Positions 1 through 9,526 of a DNA stretch of 64,000 nt are shown here, piece by piece. A program made the translations under genes and the position numbers. The DNA comes from Pseudomonas sp. ICMP22404 (lineage in GTDB: Bacteria; Pseudomonadota; Gammaproteobacteria; Pseudomonadales; Pseudomonadaceae). Below the pieces are notes generated by a model. The model was not told where the DNA came from and did no database searches. It saw only the letters and a list, made by a program, of their open reading frames with translations. Each line of letters begins with the position of its first letter. The first letter of the stretch is position 1. The stretch spans positions 124,001-188,000 of the forward strand of contig NZ_VCNG01000001.1 in NCBI RefSeq assembly GCF_006227205.1. Reading direction: 5' to 3'.

Positions 1-192
1 GCAACCGGCAGCGTGGATCCACAACTCATGGTGCAAACCGCGAGGGTTGTCGCGGAAGAACATGTAGTCGCCCCACTCCTCGTCGGTGCAGCTGTTCGGG
101 TCCAGTGGACGCGGGATGTGCGCCTGGCCGGACGAATGGAATTCCTCTTCGGAGCGCAGTTCGCCGCAGTGAGGACAGAAGATGTGCAACAT
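1..192 (-). CDS. soxD: Sarcosine oxidase delta subunit (partial, cut by the window edge)
   Basis: The reading frame starts at the ATG whose complement is 190-192 and runs off the left edge, giving 64 residues. It begins MLHIFCPHCGELRSEEEF, with the paired cysteines of the small zinc-binding delta subunit of heterotetrameric sarcosine oxidase. It lies 15 bp downstream of soxB on the same strand, the usual soxB-soxD order, with soxA and soxG expected outside the window. The complex oxidatively demethylates sarcosine to glycine and passes the C1 unit to tetrahydrofolate. The C-terminus cannot be seen. Confidence 0.93.
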   Translation of the reverse strand, partial: MLHIFCPHCGELRSEEEFHSSGQAHIPRPLDPNSCTDEEWGDYMFFRDNPRGLHHELWIHAAGC

Positions 193-207
193 AGGGAATT
201 TCTCCTG

Positions 208-1464
208 TTAGTGGGCGACGGCAGCAGCGCCGTGTTCGTCGATCAATGCACCGTTGTGGAAACGGTCGATGGAAAACGGTGCGGCCAGTGGGTGCATTTC
301 ACCCTTGGCCAGGCTGGCGGCAAACACGTTGCCCGAGCCCGGAGTGGCCTTGAAGCCACCGGTACCCCAACCGCAGTTGAAGAACATGTTCGGCACCGGC
401 GTCTTGGAGATGATCGGGCAGGCGTCCGGCGTGGTGTCGACGATGCCGCCCCACTGACGGTTCATGCGCACCCGCGAGAGCACCGGGAACATCTCGACGA
501 TGGCCTGGATGGTGTGCTCGATCACCGGGTACGAACCGCGCTGGCCGTAGCCGACCCAGCCGTCGATACCGGCACCGATCACCAGGTCGCCCTTGTCGGA
601 CTGGCTGATGTAGCCGTGCACGGCGTTGGACATGATCACGCTGTCGATGATCGGCTTGATCGGCTCGGACACCAACGCTTGCAACGGGTGGGATTCGACC
701 GGCAGGCGGAAGCCGGCCAGCTTGGCCATGTGCCCCGAGTTACCGGCGGTCACCACGCCGACGCGCTTGGCGCCGATAAAGCCCTTGTTGGTTTCCACAC
801 CGATGCACACGCCGTTTTCCTTGCGGAAACCGATCACTTCGGTCTGCTGGATCAGGTCCACGCCGAGGGCGTCCGCGGCACGGGCAAAGCCCCAGGCCAC
901 GGCATCGTGACGGGCCACGCCGCCGCGACGCTGAACGGTAGCGCCCAATACCGGGTAGCGGGTGTTCTTCGAGCAGTCCAGGTACGGAATCTCGTCGGCC
1001 ACTTGCTTGGCGTTGAGCAGCTCGCCATCCACACCGTTGAGGCGGTTGGCGTTGACCCGACGCTCGGAGTCACGGATGTCCTGCAGGGTGTGGCACAGGT
1101 TGTACACACCGCGCTGGGAGAACATCACGTTGTAGTTCAAGTCCTGGGACAGACCTTCCCAGAGTTTCATCGCGTGTTCGTACAGGTGGGCCGATTCGTC
1201 CCACAGGTAGTTGGAGCGCACGATGGTGGTGTTGCGCGCGGTGTTACCACCGCCCAGCCAGCCTTTCTCGACCACGGCCACGTTGGTGATGCCGTGCTCC
1301 TTGGCCAGGTAGTAGGCGGTCGCCAGACCATGCCCGCCACCGCCGACGATAACCACGTCGTAGACCTTTTTCGGCGTCGGCGTACGCCACATCCGCTGCC
1401 AGTTTTCGTGATGGCTGAGAGAGTGCTTGAAGAGGCCGAAGCCCGAATAGCGTTGCATAGTCAT
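208..1464 (-). CDS. soxB: Sarcosine oxidase beta subunit
   Basis: This 418-aa protein matches the usual length of the beta subunit of tetrameric sarcosine oxidase, which catalyses sarcosine to glycine in the cytoplasm. A dinucleotide-binding motif [17 protein letters not shown] lies near residue 40. [12 protein letters not shown] carries the conserved histidine that links FMN covalently in this family, near residue 180. The C-terminal [16 protein letters not shown] motif is typical. The start could be the first ATG or the one two codons later ([10 protein letters not shown]). It sits between glyA and soxD in one minus-strand operon, so the methylene-tetrahydrofolate it makes can be used directly by GlyA. 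Confidence 0.96.
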   Translation of the reverse strand: MTMQRYSGFGLFKHSLSHHENWQRMWRTPTPKKVYDVVIVGGGGHGLATAYYLAKEHGITNVAVVEKGWLGGGNTARNTTIVRSNYLWDESAHLYEHAMKLWEGLSQDLNYNVMFSQRGVYNLCHTLQDIRDSERRVNANRLNGVDGELLNAKQVADEIPYLDCSKNTRYPVLGATVQRRGGVARHDAVAWGFARAADALGVDLIQQTEVIGFRKENGVCIGVETNKGFIGAKRVGVVTAGNSGHMAKLAGFRLPVESHPLQALVSEPIKPIIDSVIMSNAVHGYISQSDKGDLVIGAGIDGWVGYGQRGSYPVIEHTIQAIVEMFPVLSRVRMNRQWGGIVDTTPDACPIISKTPVPNMFFNCGWGTGGFKATPGSGNVFAASLAKGEMHPLAAPFSIDRFHNGALIDEHGAAAVAH

Positions 1465-1479
1465 TACTCCAAAACCGAC

Positions 1480-2733
1480 TCAGCGATAAACCGGGAAGTC
1501 CGCGCACAGGGCTGCCACTTGCTGGGCGACATTGGCCTCGACATCGGCGTCGCCGAGGTTGTCGAGGATGTCGCAGATCCAGCCGGCCAGCGTCACGCAC
1601 TGGGAAACCTTGAAGCCGCGCGTGGTCACCGCCGGGGTACCGATGCGCAGGCCCGAAGTCACGAATGGCGACTGCGGATCGTTCGGCACGGCGTTCTTGT
1701 TGACGGTGATGTGAGCGCGACCCAGGGCGGCATCGGCGTCCTTGCCGGTCAAGCCCTGACGGATCAGGCTGACCAGGAACAGGTGGTTATCGGTGCCGCC
1801 GGACACTACATCGTAGCCGCGCTTGATGAACACGCCAGCCATGGCCTGGGCGTTTTCGATCACTTGCTGCTGGTAGGCCTTGAAGCCAGGCTCCAGCGCC
1901 TCCTTGAAGCACACCGCCTTACCGGCGATCACGTGCATCAGCGGGCCGCCCTGGGCGCCCGGGAATACCGCGGCGTTGAGCTTCTTCTCGATCTCTTCGT
2001 TGGACTTGGCCAGGATCAGGCCGCCACGCGGACCACGCAGGGTCTTGTGGGTGGTGGTGGTGACCACGTCGGCGTAAGGCAGTGGGTTCGGGTACAGACC
2101 GGCGGCAACCAGGCCAGCGACGTGAGCCATGTCGACGAACAGCAGAGCACCGACCTTGTCGGCGATCTGGCGGAAGCGTGGGAAGTCCAGGGTCTTGGAA
2201 TAGGCCGAGAAACCGGCAACGATCATTTTCGGCTTGTGCTCGACCGCCAGGCGCTCGACTTCGTCGTAGTCGATCAAGCCGGTGGTGGTGTCGATGCCGT
2301 ACTGCACGGCGTTGTAGAGCTTGCCCGAGGACGACACTTTGGCGCCATGGGTCAGGTGACCGCCGTGGGCCAGGCTCATGCCCAGGATGGTGTCGCCGGC
2401 TTGCAGCAGGGCCAGGTACACGGCGCTGTTGGCCGAGGAACCGGAGTGCGGCTGGACGTTGGCGTAATCGGCGCCGAACAGTTGCTTGGCGCGTTCGATG
2501 GCCAGGGCTTCGACCTTGTCGACGTGCTCGCAGCCACCGTAGTAGCGCTTGCCTGGATAGCCTTCGGCGTATTTGTTGGTCAGGCCGCTGCCCTGGGCCT
2601 GCATGACACGCTTGCTGGTGTAGTTCTCTGACGCGATCAGTTCGATGTGATCTTCCTGGCGTTGCTCTTCGGCGTTCATCGCCGCCAGCAGTGCATCATC
2701 GTAACCTTGGATCTGGTCTTGCTTGCTGAACAT
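1480..2733 (-). CDS. glyA: Serine hydroxymethyltransferase
   Basis: This 417-aa PLP enzyme interconverts glycine plus methylene-tetrahydrofolate and serine. The start [13 protein letters not shown] at 2733 is chosen because a GGGAGAG ribosome-binding site precedes it; the open frame extends upstream without family similarity. The motif [14 protein letters not shown] contains the PLP lysine, and [10 protein letters not shown] is the N-terminal signature. It is the first gene of the glyA-soxB-soxD operon. Its job is therefore probably to convert sarcosine-derived glycine and C1 units to serine, alongside a likely second housekeeping glyA elsewhere. Confidence 0.96.
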   Translation of the reverse strand: MFSKQDQIQGYDDALLAAMNAEEQRQEDHIELIASENYTSKRVMQAQGSGLTNKYAEGYPGKRYYGGCEHVDKVEALAIERAKQLFGADYANVQPHSGSSANSAVYLALLQAGDTILGMSLAHGGHLTHGAKVSSSGKLYNAVQYGIDTTTGLIDYDEVERLAVEHKPKMIVAGFSAYSKTLDFPRFRQIADKVGALLFVDMAHVAGLVAAGLYPNPLPYADVVTTTTHKTLRGPRGGLILAKSNEEIEKKLNAAVFPGAQGGPLMHVIAGKAVCFKEALEPGFKAYQQQVIENAQAMAGVFIKRGYDVVSGGTDNHLFLVSLIRQGLTGKDADAALGRAHITVNKNAVPNDPQSPFVTSGLRIGTPAVTTRGFKVSQCVTLAGWICDILDNLGDADVEANVAQQVAALCADFPVYR

Positions 2734-2913
2734 CGCGTCTCTCCCAGCGGCGTCGGTACGCCTTTTTGTCTTGGTGAGGCACCGCCCGTTCGACAGTGCC
2801 CTTTGGATGCGATGGTATGGCTGGCGCAGGCAGGCCAAATGCCTATGGACGCCACGCAAAGGCGCGTTTACGACATGCACTTGCAGAGTTGAAGGTGTGG
2901 ATAGAACAAAGCT

Positions 2914-2997
2914 GTGGGAGCGAGGCTTGCCCGCGATGAAAACAACGCGGTCGCTCGGCTAACCAGGCGCCTGGTCGCGGGCAAGCCTTGCTCCCAC
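2914..2997. repeat. REP pair, GTGGGAGC family
   Basis: Two inverted REP units (GTGGGAGCGAGGCTTGCCCGC and its complement) flank about 40 bp. They sit between the glyA promoter region and the converging-upstream TraX gene. The rest of 2734-3013 is the glyA leader. Confidence 0.85.
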
Positions 2998-3013
2998 AAC
3001 TGTTCCACGGGCG

Positions 3014-3718
3014 TTACTGGATGACCTGGCGAACCGCGAGCAATACCAGGAAGTGTCCGGGATACAAGGCATACGCCCAACGCCGCATCGCCGGCGGATG
3101 AAAACGACCCGCCCGTCGCAAAAGCAACAGCCCGAGTCCTGGCGCAAACAGGCAAGCCAGCATGCCCCACACCGCCACCCCACTCCCCAGCCATGCGGCG
3201 CCATAAAGCACCCGCCACTGATTGGCCGCCAGGCACACCAGCCCTGGTAACCATGCGAAGTACCAGGGCCGACGAAACACCACCAACATCGCCAAGGGCA
3301 GCAGCACGCCGAAGAAACCGAACATCAGGTGTGAAGCGCACAGTGCCGCCAGCAGCAATGCCCCCAACGCCAGGCACCGGGCCTCCCATTGCGATGCCTG
3401 CCAACCACGCGCCACCAACAGCCCCAGGATCAGTGTCGGCAATACATTCAACGTAGAGGGGTCGGGGATGAACAATCGATAAGGTATTTCACTGATCGCG
3501 CTGAACAGTAACAGCCAGCCCAGATAACGCCACGGCATGAAACCGGCCCCGTCCCGCGCCAGGTTCGCCGCCATCGCCAGGCAGAACCCGGGAAATGCCA
3601 GGCGTCCCGGCACGTAGAGCCAATCGGCGGAAAAACCGACATATCGCAGATGATCGAGCACCATCGCCAACAAAGCCAGCCACTTGAGCAGGTCCAACGC
3701 CCCGTCGCGCCGACTCAT
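3014..3718 (-). CDS. TraX family integral membrane protein
   Basis: A 234-aa, strongly hydrophobic protein with roughly seven or eight predicted membrane spans. Its N-terminus, DLLKWLALLAMVLDHLRYVG, fits the TraX signature (K-W-x-A...M-x-x-D-H), with the D-H pair of a membrane acyltransferase-like fold. F-plasmid TraX acetylates pilin. Chromosomal Pseudomonas homologues such as the PA5414 neighbour have no assigned substrate. It is divergent from ltaA and does not look operonic with glyA because a REP pair separates them. Confidence 0.75.
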   Translation of the reverse strand: MSRRDGALDLLKWLALLAMVLDHLRYVGFSADWLYVPGRLAFPGFCLAMAANLARDGAGFMPWRYLGWLLLFSAISEIPYRLFIPDPSTLNVLPTLILGLLVARGWQASQWEARCLALGALLLAALCASHLMFGFFGVLLPLAMLVVFRRPWYFAWLPGLVCLAANQWRVLYGAAWLGSGVAVWGMLACLFAPGLGLLLLRRAGRFHPPAMRRWAYALYPGHFLVLLAVRQVIQ

Positions 3719-3910
3719 GTAAAGCGCGATCCACTGAAGTTGAGATTTCCTGACAGAAACATCCGGTGTGTTCCCTCGCTAATCTTGGGTAAAGTGCGCA
3801 CCAACATCGACCACGGCGCCGTTGATCAAACACGCCGAACCATGAAGCTCCCCACCCGGGAATTTCTGCCAGGGATCTTTACCCAGGACCTCTACTTCAG
3901 GAGCAAGGCC

Positions 3911-4951
3911 ATGACCGACAAGAGTCAACAGTTCGCCAGCGACAACTATTCCGGCATTTGCCCCGAAGCCTGGGCGGCCATGGAAGAAGCCAACCAGGGC
4001 CACCAGCGCGCCTACGGCGACGACGAATGGACCCACCGGGCGGCCGACGATTTCCGCGCCCTGTTCGAAACCGACTGCGAAGTGTTCTTCGCGTTCAACG
4101 GCACCGCGGCCAACTCCCTGGCACTGTCCTCGTTGTGCCAGAGTTACCACAGCGTGATCTGCTCGGAAACCGCCCACGTCGAAACCGACGAATGCGGCGC
4201 ACCGGAGTTCTTTTCCAACGGCTCCAAACTGCTGGTGGCCCGCACTGAAAACGGCAAGCTGACGCCTGACTCGATCCGCGAAATCGCCCTCAAGCGCCAG
4301 GACATCCACTACCCCAAGCCCCGGGTCGTGACCCTGACCCAGGCGACGGAAGTCGGTAGCGTCTATACACCGGACGAAATCCGCGCCATCAGCACCACCT
4401 GCAAGGAACTGGGGCTGAACCTGCACATGGACGGCGCGCGCTTTTCCAATGCCTGCGCCTTCCTCGGCTGCTCACCGGCAGACCTGACCTGGAAGGTGGG
4501 CGTGGACGTGTTGTGCTTCGGCGGCACGAAAAACGGCATGGCGGTGGGTGAAGCCATCCTGTTCTTCAACCACGACCTGGCGGTGGACTTCGACTATCGC
4601 TGCAAACAGGCCGGGCAACTGGCATCGAAAATGCGCTTCCTCTCCGCCCCCTGGGTCGGCCTCCTGCAAAACGACGCCTGGCTCAAGCATGCCCGCCACG
4701 CCAACCACTGCGCCCAACTGCTGGCGCAACTGGTGAGCGATATCCCTGGTGTGGAACTGATGTTCCCGGTCCAGGCCAACGGCGTGTTCCTGCAACTCTC
4801 GGAACCCGCCATCGCTGCCCTCACCGCCCGCGGCTGGCGCTTCTACACCTTCATCGGCAAGGGCGGCGCACGGTTCATGTGTTCTTGGGATACCGAAGAG
4901 GCGCGGGTAAGGGAATTGGCGGCGGATATTCGGGAAGTGATGAGCGCCTGA
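3911..4951 (+). CDS. ltaA: Low-specificity L-threonine aldolase
   Basis: A 346-aa PLP enzyme that cleaves threonine or allo-threonine to glycine and acetaldehyde. The start MTDKSQQFASDNYSGICPEA is chosen by family similarity; the frame is open for another 87 codons upstream without similarity. HMDGARFSNA (PLP ring Asp/Arg) and CFGGTKNGMAVGEA (Schiff-base lysine) are present. It lies next to glyA and TraX as in P. aeruginosa PA5413-PA5415, which supports a role in glycine/threonine balance beside betaine breakdown. Confidence 0.93.
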   Translation: MTDKSQQFASDNYSGICPEAWAAMEEANQGHQRAYGDDEWTHRAADDFRALFETDCEVFFAFNGTAANSLALSSLCQSYHSVICSETAHVETDECGAPEFFSNGSKLLVARTENGKLTPDSIREIALKRQDIHYPKPRVVTLTQATEVGSVYTPDEIRAISTTCKELGLNLHMDGARFSNACAFLGCSPADLTWKVGVDVLCFGGTKNGMAVGEAILFFNHDLAVDFDYRCKQAGQLASKMRFLSAPWVGLLQNDAWLKHARHANHCAQLLAQLVSDIPGVELMFPVQANGVFLQLSEPAIAALTARGWRFYTFIGKGGARFMCSWDTEEARVRELAADIREVMSA

Positions 4952-4963
4952 AGCCAGGCTACT

Positions 4964-5046
4964 GATCGTTCCCACGCAGAACGTGGGAACGATCAGCAGG
5001 AAGGCTGTCGACATCACACCGATCGTTCCCACGCTCTGCGTGGGAA
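4964..5046. repeat. REP pair, GATCGTTCCCACGC family, left of the RAYT gene
   Basis: Two palindromes, at 4964-4994 and about 5020-5046, share GATCGTTCCCACGC and CGTGGGAACGATC cores. This is the family found on both sides of the transposase gene and in its deletion derivatives, which suggests it is the RAYT substrate. Confidence 0.88.
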
Positions 5047-5181
5047 TGCCTCCACGGACGCTCCGCGTTCGGCGCCTGCAAACGAACAGACTATTCTCAC
5101 CTGCCACGTACCCTTTTCGCCTATCACGCCATGAATCGGCAACTGCAACATGACCATTCCACGCGCTACAGGAATGCACCC

Positions 5182-5712
5182 ATGGGCCGGAGCCGCTACG
5201 TCATCACCGAACCTGACAAACCGCACTTTCACACCTGCACGCTCATGGAGTGGCTGCCGCTGTTTGTACGGCCCTACCTCGTCGATCACCTGCTCGATTG
5301 CTGGCGTTATCAGCAAGCCCACCAGAACCTGCAACTGCTGGGTTATGTCGTTCTGGAGAATCATCTGCATTTCGTCGCCCAGGCACCGAACCTGAACAAG
5401 TGCTTGCGCCAGTTCAAATCATTTACGGCACGCCAGATTATTGATGACCTGCAGAGCAAAGGCGCAGAGCGAGCGTTGCAACGCTTGAGGTTCAGCAAGC
5501 GGGCACATAAGCAAGACCGGGGGTATCAGCTTTGGCAGGAAGGCTCACATGCGGAGCAGATTCATAGCGAAACAGTCATGCGGCAAAAGCTGGATTACAT
5601 CCACTTCAACCCGGTGAAGCGTGGGTATGTGGAATTACCGGAACATTGGCGGTATTCCAGTGCGCGCAATTATGCGGGGATGGAAGGCTTGATCGAGATT
5701 CAACGATGGTAA
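5182..5712 (+). CDS. rayT: REP-associated tyrosine transposase (RAYT, IS200/IS605-like)
   Basis: This 176-aa protein has the HUH motif as HLH in LENHLHFVAQAP and the catalytic tyrosine region KLDYIHFNPVKRGYV. Both are hallmarks of Y1 transposases of the RAYT group, which cut single-stranded REP hairpins. The start MGRSRYVITEPDKPHF is preferred because other RAYTs begin with an equivalent segment; an in-frame ATG lies at 5131. The gene is framed by GATCGTTCC-type REPs, and its last ~70 bp recur three times downstream in deletion derivatives. All recognisable catalytic residues are intact, so it may be active. Confidence 0.93.
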   Translation: MGRSRYVITEPDKPHFHTCTLMEWLPLFVRPYLVDHLLDCWRYQQAHQNLQLLGYVVLENHLHFVAQAPNLNKCLRQFKSFTARQIIDDLQSKGAERALQRLRFSKRAHKQDRGYQLWQEGSHAEQIHSETVMRQKLDYIHFNPVKRGYVELPEHWRYSSARNYAGMEGLIEIQRW

Positions 5713-5810
5713 CGTGCAGACGGCTGGGGAGCTGGGACGCCGAGCGTCCCTGGCGGCATTCCCACGCAGAGCGTGGGAACGATCAGCAGGAATGCTGTCG
5801 ACATCACACC

Positions 5811-6049
5811 GATCGTTCCCACGCTCTGCGTGGGAACGCCTCCTCGGACGCTCCGCGTTCGGCGCCTGAAAACGAACTGCTCTCACCTGCCACGCACTCT
5901 TTTCGCCTATCAACATTGGCGATTTTCCAATGCGCAATTACGCGGATGGAAGGCTTGATCGGATTCAACGACGGTAGCGTGCAGACGACCGGGGAGCTGG
6001 GACGCGAAGCGTCCCTGGCGCCATTCCCACGCAGAGCGTGGGAACGATC
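5811..6049. mobile_element. Internal-deletion derivative of the RAYT element, copy 1
   Basis: This 239-bp unit runs from REP to REP. Its left part matches the parental segment 5021-5126, up to CCTATCA, and its right part matches 5643-5784, starting ACATTGGCG. Parental bases 5127-5642, nearly the whole transposase, are missing. It is non-autonomous and MITE-like. Confidence 0.85.
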
Positions 6050-6075
6050 AGCAGGAAGGCCGCCGACACCACACC

Positions 6076-6315
6076 GATCGTTCCCACGCTCTGCGTGGGA
6101 ACGCCTCCACGGACGCTCCGCGTTCGGCGCCTGAAAACGAAGTGCTCTCACCTGCCACGCACTCTTTTCGCCTATCAACATTGGCGATATTCCAATGCGC
6201 AATTACGCGGGATGGAAGGCTTGATCGGATTCAACGACGGTAGCGTGCAGACGACCGCGGAGCTGGGACGCGAAGCGTCCCTGGCGGCATTCCCACGCAG
6301 AGCGTGGGAACGATC
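6076..6315. mobile_element. Internal-deletion derivative of the RAYT element, copy 2
   Basis: A 240-bp unit with the same junction (CCTATCA joined to ACATTGGCG) as copy 1, starting 265 bp after it. The same junction in all copies indicates tandem amplification of one deleted form rather than separate deletions. Confidence 0.85.
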
Positions 6316-6341
6316 AGCAGGAAGGCCGCCGACACCACACC

Positions 6342-6580
6342 GATCGTTCCCACGCTCTGCGTGGGAACGCCTCCACGGACGCTCCGCGTTCGGCGCCTGA
6401 AAACGAACGGCTCTCACCTGCCACGCACTCTTTTCGCCTATCAACATTGGCGATATTCCAATGCGCAATTACGCGGATAGAAGGCTTGATCGGATTCAAC
6501 GACGGTAGCGTGCAGACGACCGGGGAGCTGGGACGCGGAGCGTCCCTGGCGGCATTCCCACGCAGAGCGTGGGAACGATC
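6342..6580. mobile_element. Internal-deletion derivative of the RAYT element, copy 3
   Basis: A 239-bp unit starting 266 bp after copy 2 with the same junction. It ends 25 bp before the gbcB stop codon, so the array now forms the 3' flank of gbcB. Confidence 0.85.
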
Positions 6581-6605
6581 AGCAGGAAGACCTGGATGTT
6601 CCGGA

Positions 6606-7706
6606 TCAGAACTCGATCCGCACATCTCCCTTCGGCACGCTGCAGCACGACAGGATGTAGCCTTCGGCTTCGTCGTCCTCGGTGATCCCGCCGTTGTGAT
6701 CCATCTCCACTTCCCCACCCAGCTTCAACACCTTGCAGGTGCCACAGATGCCCATGCCGCAGGCCTTGGGGATCATCATGCCGAGCTTGGCTGCGGCGGC
6801 GTGGACGGTTTCGCCCGGTGCCACGCGGATGCTCTTGCCGGAGGAGGTGAATTCCACCAGGTGCAGGTCCGCCGCATCGACCTCAGGGGCGTCGGCGGCT
6901 TGCTCGGCCTGCTCCACCGCGTCGGCACGGGCTTCCGGTGGCGTGGCACCGAAGGATTCCTCGTGGTAACGCTTCATGTCGAAACCGGCGGCTTCCAGCA
7001 GGCGCTTGACCGCGTTCATGTACGGCGTCGGGCCGCAGCAGAACACTTCGCGCTCCATGAAGTCTGGCGCCATCAGCTCCAGCATCTTGTGGTTCAGGTA
7101 GCCGCGATAGCCGGCCCAGGGTTCGCCCAGGCCATGTTTTTCACAGATCAGGTGCAGGCTGAAGTTGTCGATCCGCGACGCCATGTGCTCCAGCTCGCGG
7201 TGATAGATGATGTCTTTGGGCGAACGGGCGCTGTGGATGAACACCATGTCGACGTTGCCGTTGGTATCGTAGTACCAGCGCGCCATGGACATGACCGGGG
7301 TGATGCCGACGCCGCCGCTGAGGTAGAGCACCTTCGGGCTGGAGAAGTCGATGGCATTGAACAGCCCTACCGGCCCGTGCACCGCCAGTTCCTGACCTTC
7401 GTGCAGGGTGTCGTGCAGCCAATTGGAGACCTTGCCCCCTGGCACACGCTTGATGGTCACCGAAAAGCTGTAGGGAACCGACGGCGAGCTGGAAATGGTG
7501 TAGGAGCGCATGATCTGCTGGCCTTCGATTTCCAGCTCCAGGGTGACGAACTGCCCGGGCTTGAAAAAGAACATGATCGGCTGGTCAGCCATGAAGCAGA
7601 ATGTGCGCACATCCCAGGTTTCCTGGATGACTTTGACGCAACGTACGATATGTCGGCCATTGGCCCAGGTCTGGGTGGTGACCGGGTTCAGGAAATTATT
7701 GGACAT
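6606..7706 (-). CDS. gbcB: Glycine betaine monooxygenase, reductase subunit
   Basis: A 366-aa flavin/iron-sulfur reductase, the same length as P. aeruginosa GbcB. It feeds electrons from NAD(P)H to the Rieske oxygenase GbcA for N-demethylation of glycine betaine to dimethylglycine. Domain order: FAD domain (RSYTISSSPS, near residue 68), NAD domain (GGVGITPVMS, and FCCGPTPYM), then a C-terminal plant-type 2Fe-2S domain with cysteines in CGMGICGTC and a last one in LSCCS. The start MSNNFLNPVTTQTW is set by length and a GGAG site. It is divergent from gbcA across 283 bp. Confidence 0.96.
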   Translation of the reverse strand: MSNNFLNPVTTQTWANGRHIVRCVKVIQETWDVRTFCFMADQPIMFFFKPGQFVTLELEIEGQQIMRSYTISSSPSVPYSFSVTIKRVPGGKVSNWLHDTLHEGQELAVHGPVGLFNAIDFSSPKVLYLSGGVGITPVMSMARWYYDTNGNVDMVFIHSARSPKDIIYHRELEHMASRIDNFSLHLICEKHGLGEPWAGYRGYLNHKMLELMAPDFMEREVFCCGPTPYMNAVKRLLEAAGFDMKRYHEESFGATPPEARADAVEQAEQAADAPEVDAADLHLVEFTSSGKSIRVAPGETVHAAAAKLGMMIPKACGMGICGTCKVLKLGGEVEMDHNGGITEDDEAEGYILSCCSVPKGDVRIEF

Positions 7707-7989
7707 GTTGATCTCCACGGCCGACTGCCGGCCTTCATGGTGGCGATTGTGCGCAGGCGCCAGAACGGCCATTTACCTATCTGCGACATTCACATACTTA
7801 TCGCGACCAGCCCCTAACTACCGGCTCTGGCGCGTCGGGAACAGATTGGGCCATGTCGCCCATGGATAAGGTTCCAGCCTGGCGCGGCCCCACACTCGCC
7901 CCAACAGACAAACAACGTTTTCTGCCTTGCGTAGCACAACCGATTAGCCATATTTCGCCGGCCACACAGATGGCCATGAGGATACAACG
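7707..7989. promoter_or_regulatory. Divergent gbcB-gbcA promoter region with candidate GbdR half-sites
   Basis: The 283-bp gap carries TATCTGCGACATT and TATCGCGACCAG in direct orientation. Their GCGAC cores start at 7783 and 7803, a 20-bp period that fits an AraC-family dimer. GbdR is the known activator of gbcA and gbcB in P. aeruginosa. The assignment of these bases as its site is inference. Confidence 0.5.
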
Positions 7990-9285
7990 ATGGACGTGAC
8001 CACAACCCTGAGCCTGGGCGATCCACTGGAACCCGCACGCAAGGCCACCGTGCAGATGCTACAGGAACGCGAGCGTACCTATTCGCTGCCGCAGCCATTC
8101 TATAGCGACGAGCGCCTGTTCGACATCGACATGCAGGAGATCTTCCAGAAGGAATGGCTGATCGCCGGCATGACCTGCGAGATACCGACCAAGGGCAACT
8201 ACCTGACCCTGCAAGTGGGCAAGAACCCGATCATCGTGATCCGTGGCGCCGACGGTGTGGTTCACGCTTTCCACAACGTCTGCCGCCACCGTGGTTCACG
8301 CCTGTGCACCAGCGACAAGGGCAAGGTTGCCAAGCTGGTCTGCCATTATCACCAGTGGACCTACGAGCTGGACGGTCGCCTGCTGTTCGCCGGCACCGAA
8401 ATGGGCGCCGACTTCGACATGAAGGAATACGGCCTCAAGCCTGTGAACGTGAAGACCGCCGGTGGCTACATCTTCATCAGTCTGGCGGAGAACCCGCCGG
8501 CCATCGATGATTTCCTGTCGACCCTGAGCCATTACATGGAACCCTACGACATGGAAAACACCAAGGTGGCGGTGCAAACCACCTTGATGGAGAAGGCCAA
8601 CTGGAAACTGGTGCTGGAAAACAACCGCGAGTGCTACCACTGCGGCGGTTCGCACCCGGAACTGCTCAAGACCCTGCTGGAATGGGACGACGTCACCGAC
8701 CCGCGCGCCGACCAGGCGTTCAAGGACCACGTGGCCGCTTCCGCCGCCGCCTGGGAAGCCGAGAAGATCCCTTACGCCCACGCCAGCTTCGGCCTGCGTA
8801 ACCGCATCGTGCGCATGCCGCTGCTCAAGGGCACCGTCTCGATGACCATGGACGGCAAGCAGGGCTGCGCCAAGCTGATGGGCCGCATCAAGAACCCGGA
8901 CCTGGGCTCGATGCGTATCCTGCACCTGCCGCACTCGTGGAACCACTGCATGGGCGACCACATCATCGTGTTCACCGTGTGGCCGATCAGCGCCCAGGAA
9001 ACCATGGTCACCACCAAGTGGATCGTGCACAAGGACGCGGTCGAAGGCGTGGACTACGACGTGGCGCGCATGCGCGAAGTCTGGGACGCCACCAACGACC
9101 AGGACCGTCGCCTGGCCGAAGAAAACCAGCGCGGCATCAACTCCACCGCCTACCAGCCGGGCCCATACTCCAAGACCTATGAGTTCGGTGTGGTTAACTT
9201 CGTGGACTGGTACAGCGGCCGCATGCTGAACAACCTGGGCGCCGAGCCTGCACCGTACCTCAAGGGCATCAAGGTCCAGGCCTAA
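7990..9285 (+). CDS. gbcA: Glycine betaine monooxygenase, Rieske oxygenase subunit
   Basis: A 431-aa ring-hydroxylating-type oxygenase alpha subunit acting on glycine betaine. The Rieske cluster ligands are visible as CRH at residues 98-100 and CHYH at 118-121. The mononuclear iron site has the conserved NNRECYHCGGSHPE at 211-224, with His217 and His222 as ligands. A GAGGA site lies just upstream of the ATG at 7990. Demethylation yields dimethylglycine and formaldehyde. It is divergently transcribed from gbcB, as in P. aeruginosa PA5410/PA5411. Confidence 0.96.
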   Translation: MDVTTTLSLGDPLEPARKATVQMLQERERTYSLPQPFYSDERLFDIDMQEIFQKEWLIAGMTCEIPTKGNYLTLQVGKNPIIVIRGADGVVHAFHNVCRHRGSRLCTSDKGKVAKLVCHYHQWTYELDGRLLFAGTEMGADFDMKEYGLKPVNVKTAGGYIFISLAENPPAIDDFLSTLSHYMEPYDMENTKVAVQTTLMEKANWKLVLENNRECYHCGGSHPELLKTLLEWDDVTDPRADQAFKDHVAASAAAWEAEKIPYAHASFGLRNRIVRMPLLKGTVSMTMDGKQGCAKLMGRIKNPDLGSMRILHLPHSWNHCMGDHIIVFTVWPISAQETMVTTKWIVHKDAVEGVDYDVARMREVWDATNDQDRRLAEENQRGINSTAYQPGPYSKTYEFGVVNFVDWYSGRMLNNLGAEPAPYLKGIKVQA

Positions 9286-9296
9286 GGCAAAAAGCA

Positions 9297-9512
9297 TCGC
9301 GAGCAGGCTCGCTCCCACATTCGATCTTCGGTCCGCCAAAGATCCCCTGTGGGAGCGAGCCTGCTCGCGATAGCGTTGGATCAACTCGCATCAATGTTGT
9401 TTGTACCACCGTCTTCGCGGGCAAGCCCGGCTCCCACAGGTCCCGCATCATGCGTAAATATCGCATACACCACAAATTCACTGTGGGAGCGAGCCTGCTC
9501 GCGATAGCGGCC
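9297..9512. repeat. REP cluster, GTGGGAGC family
   Basis: At least four REP units in alternating orientation lie between gbcA and the convergent metallophosphoesterase gene: 9297-9320, 9352-9373, 9415-9440 and 9482-9510. They fill the whole gap and may act as a shared 3' stabiliser or terminator. Confidence 0.85.
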
Positions 9513-9526
9513 TGACTATCAACCTA

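Noticed and set aside
13..2631. An 872-codon plus-strand open frame across soxD, soxB and glyA
   Set aside because: It is antisense to three well-recognised genes and has low-complexity His/Val/Gly composition.
4964..6594. CRISPR-like regular repeats
   Set aside because: The repeat unit is about 265 bp with REP palindromes and transposase remnants, not short repeats with unique spacers, and there is no cas gene.
5804..6718. Minus- and plus-strand frames of 94-162 codons within the RAYT array
   Set aside because: Their translations repeat AERGND and PRRAWERS strings, which are REP sequence read as protein.
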